A DNA stretch of 64,000 nucleotides from Buxus sempervirens. Lineage: Eukaryota > Streptophyta > Magnoliopsida > Buxales > Buxaceae. A program made the translations under genes and the position numbers. This document shows positions 57,968 to 64,000 of this stretch, in pieces; position 1 is the stretch's first letter; each line of letters opens with the position of its first letter. Under the pieces are notes generated by a model, which saw nothing but the letters and a program-made list of their open reading frames with translations, had not been told where the DNA came from and made no database searches. The stretch is from contig OX387192.1 in NCBI GenBank assembly GCA_947561395.2, positions 17,024,221 to 17,088,220 on the forward strand, read 5' to 3'.

Positions 57968-60900
57968 ATGGGGACTATTATTCAAGAGCTAATGGCAGAA
58001 TTGAGAGAACTCAGGATGGCTCCCCCTGCTGCACCAGTGACTCTGCAGCAGCCAATTGTTCCACCGCAGATGGATGCTCCACCACCATACCCTGCGTACC
58101 CAGCTCCGTTGGTACCACCTCCACCTCCGCAAGCTGTGCCTCTTCCACAGATCATTGCCCCTGCCCAACTGGGGCAAGAAGAGGAAGATTGGTATAGAAC
58201 ACAACAGGCCCAGTTTGATGAAAAGATGGCAGCCACTAAGTCAGAGGTAGATGCTTTGCGTGAAGAGCTGAAAAGCCTACGACCCAGTGCGGTCCCCATG
58301 GAGGCTACTTTAGACAGCCTCTGCTTCTTCTCCGATGTTCAACTTCCACCGAAATTCAAGTGCCCTGACTTGCATCAATTTGATGGCACCGGATGTCCGT
58401 TAAACCACCTCAGGTCTTACTCTGGAGATATGTGTCAATATGCTAAAGATGAAAAAATTATGATACAATTTTTCCAGAGGTCACTGACTGGTGCAGCATA
58501 CACTTGGTTTTTGAGTCTGGACAAAACCAAGATCAAGACTTGGAATGATTTGGCTGCAGCATTCATTCAGCAATACCGTTTGAACAGTCAGATTGTGCAA
58601 ACTAGGGCTGAACTGCAGAGGCTGACAAAGAAGAATCAGGAGTCGGTTAGAGAATATGCCAAGAGGTGGAAAGAATTGGCAACCCTAGTCCAACCCCCAC
58701 TACTTGAACAGGAGATGACCTCCTTGTTCATAGCATCACTTGGACAGCCATTCTTTTCCCTGCTACTGGGGCAGAGTACTTCTAACTTCAATGACTTGAT
58801 TCTGACGGCAGATAGAATTGAAGATGCTGTAAGGGCTGGCAAGATAGATGGCAGTGGCCAAGGTCCTACACAGAGAAGGGCAGTAGCAGGACAGAGTAAC
58901 AGAAATCAGGGGCAAGAGCCCAGAAGGCAGGAGACCCAGGCTGTTAATTATGTACAGCCAACGCAGCCTTACCACATTTCTCAGAGGCCTGAAGGCCAGG
59001 GGCAACCCATGAGAAGAACTAGAGAAGAGGCGGAGGCAAGGATGAAGAGGGTGTTTACCCCGTTGCCTTACGCACCAGCAGAATTGTTGGCCACCCTGCT
59101 GAAGAAGGGGTACTTACAGATCAATCCTCCAAATCCTCGAATGGTAAATTCACGAAACTATAATGCGGCAGAAAGATGTGAATACCATTCTGGAGCTCCC
59201 GGGCATTCAACTAATCGATGCTGGGACTTGAGGCATGATATACAGGATCTGATAGACAGCAAAAAGATCTCTGTAGATCCCCCAGCACCAGCAGTACCAA
59301 CTCCACCTACTGGTACAACCACCAACCCCCTCCCAGACCATAATAAGGCTTCTGGCAGCGGAACAGTACATCAGGTCATCAGTGACCAGGGCAATGAAGT
59401 ACAGTTTGACCCCTCTTTGTTGATTGGACGACCGGGGCAGATTGTCAGGATATACCTCCAAGAAGAAATAGTAAAGCAGCAAGTTTGCGTCATCAACGGA
59501 GATGATGACGAAGAAACCTTCATGGGGTTCCCTCTGGTGCATTTCAACTTTCCCGAACCAGAGCCTTTCTATCCTCCACCTGTCCCAAACTCACCCCCAT
59601 TAAATGTCTTCGACATGATGAACCCATTCAATGAACCCGTGGACTTCCTACTGGAACCACCCACCCTTAACTTACACCAACTCCACCTTGACCCAACCTA
59701 CTCTGCTGTGCCTCCACCTTACCAATTCCTACCCATGTACCATGATTCTACCATCACTTCCACAGAAAGAGAAGTCGATCGGATCACCCGTTCTGGTCGA
59801 TACATAAACCCTGACCCTCCACCTGCACCAGAGGGAGAGGCTAGTGAAGAAAGGACAAGGAAAGAAAAAGGGAAGGATGTGGCCGCTGAAATGCCACAGA
59901 CCCACAAGAAGAAAGGGAAGGCCCCAGAAGAAGAAATTGAAAAACTCCACTACAGTGCCTTCACTCCGGAGTATGATCTAGTGCAGCAATTGAACAAGAC
60001 ACCGGCCCAGATATCCATTATGCGTCTCTTATTGGATTCAGACAAACATAAGGACGTACTTACAAAAATACTGGGTGATACTCATGTGCCTGACGACATC
60101 AGCCCTGAGCAGCTAGAGACAGTAATGTCTATAATTGCTACGCCGGAAGCAATATCCTTCTCCTCAGCAGACTTGCCACCTGAAGGTCGTAATCACACAG
60201 AGCCTCTGTTTATCACTGTAAGGTGCTTCGACTTGATGGTGAGACGGGTCATGATCGATAACGGGTCAGCTCTGAACATCTGCCCAGTCAGGACCTTCCA
60301 CAGCCTGCAGCTGAACGCTGAGTTGATCAAACCCAGCTCCAATAATGTCCGCGGGTTTGACAATGCCAAGAAGGATTCCCTTGGGGAGATTACTCTGGAA
60401 ATTACAATTGCTGAAAGGGCCTTCTTCATCACCTTTGAGTTGATGGACATCAATGCCTCCTTTAATTTGCTGATTGGAAGACCTTGGTTACACCAAGCAG
60501 GGGCAGTCCCGTCCACCTTACATCGAATGATCCGATTTATTTCGGGAAATCAATTGATTACGGTGCATGCAGAAAATCACAGAGAATTTGAGCAAGGAGG
60601 GGTACCTGTGATTGATTATGAACTGCCTACTTCCCTGAACTTCCAAGCCATTGAAATGATGCAGATAAACAGCATTCCTACTCCTCTACAATCAGACTTG
60701 TCCCGCAGAAGGAAAAGGAAGAGCATGTTCGGTGCTGCTGAATGCGCCGACTGGGGCCTCCGAGTAGGAGATGGACTGGGCAAGTATAAGCAAGGCATCA
60801 AGTCTGCAATCCAGCCATGTGACAAATCTGTGGGCTTTGGACTGGGATTTGTTCCTGAACCCGAAGATTATGCCAGGCTATTTGGCAGAAAAGCTGAACG

Positions 60901-63900
60901 GAAGAGGGCACGAGCAGAAGGAAGAGACCCAAACTGGCCCATCTGTGTACAGGGCCAATTATACCATCACTTTGCCAATATGGAGAAGGAAGCTGCACAG
61001 GCCATTCAGAACATAGTCCCCCAGGGATGGGGTGATGAGTTCAATGATCCAGTGGAGCAAGCGGAAGCTGATTATCTGCAAAGGTTATGGGATGAACCTC
61101 CCTTGCCCCAGGAGACAGTTACGGAAGAGAACTTAGAGGCTCTCAGTGGGATGATGGAAGAACTGTCTGCTCTATTCTCTTGGCAGTCAGTTGACACCGA
61201 AGACCCAGCTATCCCAGAAGAAGCATTTGCCTATCCCTCAGATGATGTTGAGGCACCTCCAAATGAGGCTGAAGAAGAAGAACCAGCTAAGTACATCTAC
61301 ATGATGGAAAGTCAGGATAGTTCAGGAGAACCCGCTCCAAGGCAAAGGTCTCCCCCACCTCCTATCTGCATTATACACCCAAGTACACGGGATGGTCTGG
61401 GTCAGATGTTCCAGAATATGCCCCAAGTACTGGGACTGCCCACTGAGCTGGCTTACCATGAAACTTATGGTAACTGGGCCCCTGACGAACATTCGTCCAG
61501 CAGGAAGGACGAATCATCTGGAAAATCTGTAACCAAGGCATTGCCTAAGGTGGAGCCACCCAACCAAGTCACTATTCTGGTACCAGGGACTGTCATCCGC
61601 CGTGGGGTATGGATCAGTGTATCATCAGAGGATTCAAGTTGGAATCAACCAAAGAAGGGCACAGCTGATGACCCCATCTGCATCTCTTCTGACAACAGCA
61701 TCAGCATGATACAAACTGGGAAAGTGAATACAGTGACCGCTGTAACCAAAGACAAGCACGCATTGCAGAACTGGAGTTCGACGCCACTTGCCACTCGCAA
61801 AGCCGAACTACCACAGGGAGTTTCTTCCACTTTTGAAATTCCCTCTGTAGATATTGCTGCACTTTTTAATAAATGCGTGAAGTCTTTTGATTATTTTTCT
61901 GCTTCTGTGAATAATTCTGCAAGTAAGCAAACTCAAAATCGCAACCTCAGTGTCAATCTCAACGCACACCCGAAAAATTCGGAGCACGAGATAGATAATC
62001 AGGCTGCCAAAATCAAACAAAAACAAAAAGATCAAAAAGAACAAAAAGAAATCCAAAGTGTCGAACAAGAATCAGATAACGACACTTACTCATCACAACC
62101 CAATGATTCAGAAATTATCCCCAGTGATCCTTGTGAACTTGAGGATAATGATGAATCATGGGAGACCCCACCTGAAATCCAATTTGCCTTGGACAGACAT
62201 GGAAAAGGTCTCCAGGCTAACATTGAGGAAACTGAACCTATCAACATAGGTGACACAGCACAACCAAGGATTCTTCAAGTTGGTAAAAAGCTGACATTAT
62301 TACAGAAAACACAGATAACTGATTTTCTAAAAACCTACACTGATGTGTTTGCATGGTCATATGAGGATATGCCTGGATTAGACACGGATTTAGTTGTGCA
62401 CCGGTTACCTATAAAGTCTGAGGCCACACCAGTGAAGCAAAAACTCAGACGCATGAAACCAGAATGGGCCTTGAAGATCAAGGAAGAGGTCACCAAGCAG
62501 TTAAAAGCTGGGTTCTTGAAAGTTACAGATTACCCAGAATGGTTAGCAAACATTGTGCCAGTCCCCAAGAAAGATGGAAGGGTCAGGATGTGTGTCGATT
62601 ACAGGGATCTGAACAAGGCAAGCCCGAAAGATGACTTCCCGCTGCCACACATCGACATATTGGTTGACAATACTGCAACTCATTCCATGTTCTCCTTCAT
62701 GGATGGATTCTCTGGATATAATCAGATAAGAATGGCACCTGAAGACATGGAGAAGACTTCTTTTATCACACACTGGGGCACATACTGCTACAAGGTGATG
62801 CCTTTTGGCTTGAAGAATGCAGGCGCTACATACCAAAGGGCAATGACTTTGCTCTTCCATGATCTGATACACAAAGAGATGGAAGTATACGTGGATGACA
62901 TGATTGCAAAGTCAAAAGAAGAGGAAAATCATTTGGTGAATCTTAGAAAGGTGTTTGACAGGCTCAGGGAATGCAAGCTCAGGCTGAACCCGAATAAGTG
63001 TGTATTCGGTGTTACCTCAGGGAAGCTACTTGGATTCATCGTTGGGAAACAAGGAATTGAGGTTGATCCTGTCAAAGTGAAGGCAATTCTGGAGATGCCT
63101 CCCCCATCCACAGAGAAAGAAGTAAGAGGTTTCCTCGGCAGATTACAGTACATCAGTCGGTTCATAGCACAGATGACTCCCGTGTGCGAACCAATATTCA
63201 AATTACTAAAGAAGGATAACCCAGTGGTTTGGAATGAGGATTGCCAAGAAGCATTTGACAAAATCAAGGCCTATTTGATGAGTCCGCCAACTTTGGTTCC
63301 CCCTGTACCAGGACGACCGCTAATCATGTACTTGTCAGTCACAGAAACGGCAGCCGGATGCGTCCTAGGACAGCATGATGATACGAGAAGAAAGGAACAA
63401 GCAATTTATTATTTGAGCAAGAAATTTACCAATTATGAAGTAAGATATACATTGCTTGAGAAGACCTGTGGCGCGTTGGTATGGGCAGCTCAGAAGCTTC
63501 GGCATTATCTGCTCAGTCACACTGTCTTTTTGATTTCAAATACAGATCCCTTGAAGTACATTTTTGAAAAGCCAATTTCCACTGGAAGGATAGCCAAGTG
63601 GCAGGTTATCTTATCTCAGTATGACATTGTCTACACCACGAGAAAGGCAATAAAGGGACAGGCAGTGGCAGATCACCTGGCAGAACACCCTGTGCTCGAC
63701 TATCAGCCTCTTCTCACCGGACTGCCAGATGATGAAATTATGTGCACTGAATCAGTAGAAAAGGAAACCCGATGGCAAATGTTCTTCGATGGGGCCGTCA
63801 ACATTAATGGGAAGGGAATTGGAGCAGTAATCATTTCCCCAGAGGGAGTCCATCATCCAATAGCAGCAAAACTCTTGTTCGATTGCACTAACAACATGGC

Positions 63901-64000
63901 AGAATACGAAGCATGTGTGTTAGGCTTGCGAGCCGCAATTGAAATGAATATCCAAGAGTTAAAAGTCTATGGCGATTCCTGTCTAATCATCTACCAAGTA
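57968..64000 (+). CDS. Gag-pol polyprotein of element B, partial (runs off window)
   Basis: One frame of 2011 codons without a stop in all parts read. By residue: Gag domain about 129-292 (FKCPDLHQFDGTGCP); a CHHC knuckle CEYHSGAPGHSTNRC at 404; aspartic protease at 762 (IDNGSALNICP, later FNLLIGRPW); G-patch at 930 (GLRVGDGLGKYKQG); a long acidic linker; RT from about 1522 (YPEWLANIVPVPKKDG) with YVDD at 1641; RNase H from about 1786; a second RNase H from 1938 (FFDGAV, NNMAEYEACVLGL). The last is the Tat-clade signature. Integrase must lie beyond the window. The start 57968 is the first in-frame ATG after the TAG at 57890; the original start may be 57872. All catalytic motifs seen are intact. 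Confidence 0.93.
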   Translation, partial: MGTIIQELMAELRELRMAPPAAPVTLQQPIVPPQMDAPPPYPAYPAPLVPPPPPQAVPLPQIIAPAQLGQEEEDWYRTQQAQFDEKMAATKSEVDALREELKSLRPSAVPMEATLDSLCFFSDVQLPPKFKCPDLHQFDGTGCPLNHLRSYSGDMCQYAKDEKIMIQFFQRSLTGAAYTWFLSLDKTKIKTWNDLAAAFIQQYRLNSQIVQTRAELQRLTKKNQESVREYAKRWKELATLVQPPLLEQEMTSLFIASLGQPFFSLLLGQSTSNFNDLILTADRIEDAVRAGKIDGSGQGPTQRRAVAGQSNRNQGQEPRRQETQAVNYVQPTQPYHISQRPEGQGQPMRRTREEAEARMKRVFTPLPYAPAELLATLLKKGYLQINPPNPRMVNSRNYNAAERCEYHSGAPGHSTNRCWDLRHDIQDLIDSKKISVDPPAPAVPTPPTGTTTNPLPDHNKASGSGTVHQVISDQGNEVQFDPSLLIGRPGQIVRIYLQEEIVKQQVCVINGDDDEETFMGFPLVHFNFPEPEPFYPPPVPNSPPLNVFDMMNPFNEPVDFLLEPPTLNLHQLHLDPTYSAVPPPYQFLPMYHDSTITSTEREVDRITRSGRYINPDPPPAPEGEASEERTRKEKGKDVAAEMPQTHKKKGKAPEEEIEKLHYSAFTPEYDLVQQLNKTPAQISIMRLLLDSDKHKDVLTKILGDTHVPDDISPEQLETVMSIIATPEAISFSSADLPPEGRNHTEPLFITVRCFDLMVRRVMIDNGSALNICPVRTFHSLQLNAELIKPSSNNVRGFDNAKKDSLGEITLEITIAERAFFITFELMDINASFNLLIGRPWLHQAGAVPSTLHRMIRFISGNQLITVHAENHREFEQGGVPVIDYELPTSLNFQAIEMMQINSIPTPLQSDLSRRRKRKSMFGAAECADWGLRVGDGLGKYKQGIKSAIQPCDKSVGFGLGFVPEPEDYARLFGRKAERKRARAEGRDPNWPICVQGQLYHHFANMEKEAAQAIQNIVPQGWGDEFNDPVEQAEADYLQRLWDEPPLPQETVTEENLEALSGMMEELSALFSWQSVDTEDPAIPEEAFAYPSDDVEAPPNEAEEEEPAKYIYMMESQDSSGEPAPRQRSPPPPICIIHPSTRDGLGQMFQNMPQVLGLPTELAYHETYGNWAPDEHSSSRKDESSGKSVTKALPKVEPPNQVTILVPGTVIRRGVWISVSSEDSSWNQPKKGTADDPICISSDNSISMIQTGKVNTVTAVTKDKHALQNWSSTPLATRKAELPQGVSSTFEIPSVDIAALFNKCVKSFDYFSASVNNSASKQTQNRNLSVNLNAHPKNSEHEIDNQAAKIKQKQKDQKEQKEIQSVEQESDNDTYSSQPNDSEIIPSDPCELEDNDESWETPPEIQFALDRHGKGLQANIEETEPINIGDTAQPRILQVGKKLTLLQKTQITDFLKTYTDVFAWSYEDMPGLDTDLVVHRLPIKSEATPVKQKLRRMKPEWALKIKEEVTKQLKAGFLKVTDYPEWLANIVPVPKKDGRVRMCVDYRDLNKASPKDDFPLPHIDILVDNTATHSMFSFMDGFSGYNQIRMAPEDMEKTSFITHWGTYCYKVMPFGLKNAGATYQRAMTLLFHDLIHKEMEVYVDDMIAKSKEEENHLVNLRKVFDRLRECKLRLNPNKCVFGVTSGKLLGFIVGKQGIEVDPVKVKAILEMPPPSTEKEVRGFLGRLQYISRFIAQMTPVCEPIFKLLKKDNPVVWNEDCQEAFDKIKAYLMSPPTLVPPVPGRPLIMYLSVTETAAGCVLGQHDDTRRKEQAIYYLSKKFTNYEVRYTLLEKTCGALVWAAQKLRHYLLSHTVFLISNTDPLKYIFEKPISTGRIAKWQVILSQYDIVYTTRKAIKGQAVADHLAEHPVLDYQPLLTGLPDDEIMCTESVEKETRWQMFFDGAVNINGKGIGAVIISPEGVHHPIAAKLLFDCTNNMAEYEACVLGLRAAIEMNIQELKVYGDSCLIIYQV

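Larger units (their letters stand above)
50894..64000 (+). mobile_element. Tat/Ogre-type Ty3 LTR retrotransposon B, 5' part, largely intact
   Basis: In order: 5' LTR (50894-53334), primer site (53338-53356), leader, extra ORF1 (54637-56070), a second long leader with hairpin arrays (56240-57735), and gag-pol in one frame from 57968 to the edge of the window. An extra ORF upstream of gag, two RNase H domains and great length are hallmarks of Ogre. The LTR is preceded by ATTAC (50889-50893), which should recur after the 3' LTR outside the window. Visible defects are two TAG codons (55954 and 57890). Confidence 0.92.

Noticed and set aside
57968..64000. Endogenous pararetrovirus (caulimovirus)
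   Set aside because: Gag, LTRs with a tRNA primer site, dual RNase H and Ty3-type RT motifs fit a Tat element; no movement-protein or caulimovirus coat motif was seen.

Overview
This is nuclear DNA of a flowering plant: a gene-poor, repeat-dense interval with no intact host gene. The evidence for a plant is the mix of element families: an L1-type LINE whose ORF1 carries a DUF4283-like domain and whose ORF2 ends in RNase H; Tat/Ogre-type Ty3 retrotransposons with two RNase H domains and a G-patch; a copia gag with two CCHC knuckles; an Au-like SINE; a TRIM; hAT-like MITEs; and fragments of an NLR and an ATL RING-H2 gene. The species cannot be named from the sequence.

Layout. (1) 1-15310: Tat/Ogre element A on the minus strand. 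Its 5' LTR is 13504-15310, its primer site 13483-13501, its leader carries a hairpin minisatellite (11340-11995), and gag, protease, G-patch and RT run off the left edge. A 6.6-kb LINE (3041-9674, plus strand) sits inside its gag-pol, flanked by the 10-bp duplication AAAGACAGGG. (2) 15311-25917: MITEs, a 3.7-kb solo LTR (16523-20178, duplication CTAAG), a degraded Ty3-like LTR with an array of four covarying hairpins (20645-20775), a MITE containing another MITE, and a SINE. (3) 25918-32854: remnant of a second Tat element (truncated LTR, leader, primer site, 5' LTR). (4) 32855-42034: MITEs, then a hAT-like element (35874-40476) that carries an NLR gene fragment plus a second gene's leader and was later split by a 3.2-kb solo LTR (37044-40280, duplication GTTGG); then an ATL RING-H2 pseudogene. 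(5) 42035-47497: a pol-less copia element whose gag has several stops, with a TRIM nested in it. (6) 47864-53334: two 2.4-kb LTRs of one family facing each other, 605 bp apart. The left is a solo LTR (duplication CATCC). The right is the 5' LTR of element B. (7) 50894-64000: Tat/Ogre element B on the plus strand, with LTR, primer site, extra ORF1, long hairpin-rich leader, then gag-pol open from 57968 to the window end.

How the parts work together. Element B encodes most of a replication cycle: Gag with a CHHC knuckle, aspartic protease, G-patch, RT, RNase H and the start of a second RNase H. Integrase and the 3' LTR lie outside the window. Two in-frame TAGs (ORF1 and just after the likely gag start) are its visible damage. 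The LINE is damaged by only two single-base shifts. The least explained signals are non-coding: several tandem arrays in which each unit is a short hairpin whose loop is conserved while its stem changes in a compensatory way, and a second primer-site-like motif 75-80 nt inside the LTRs of several Tat elements.
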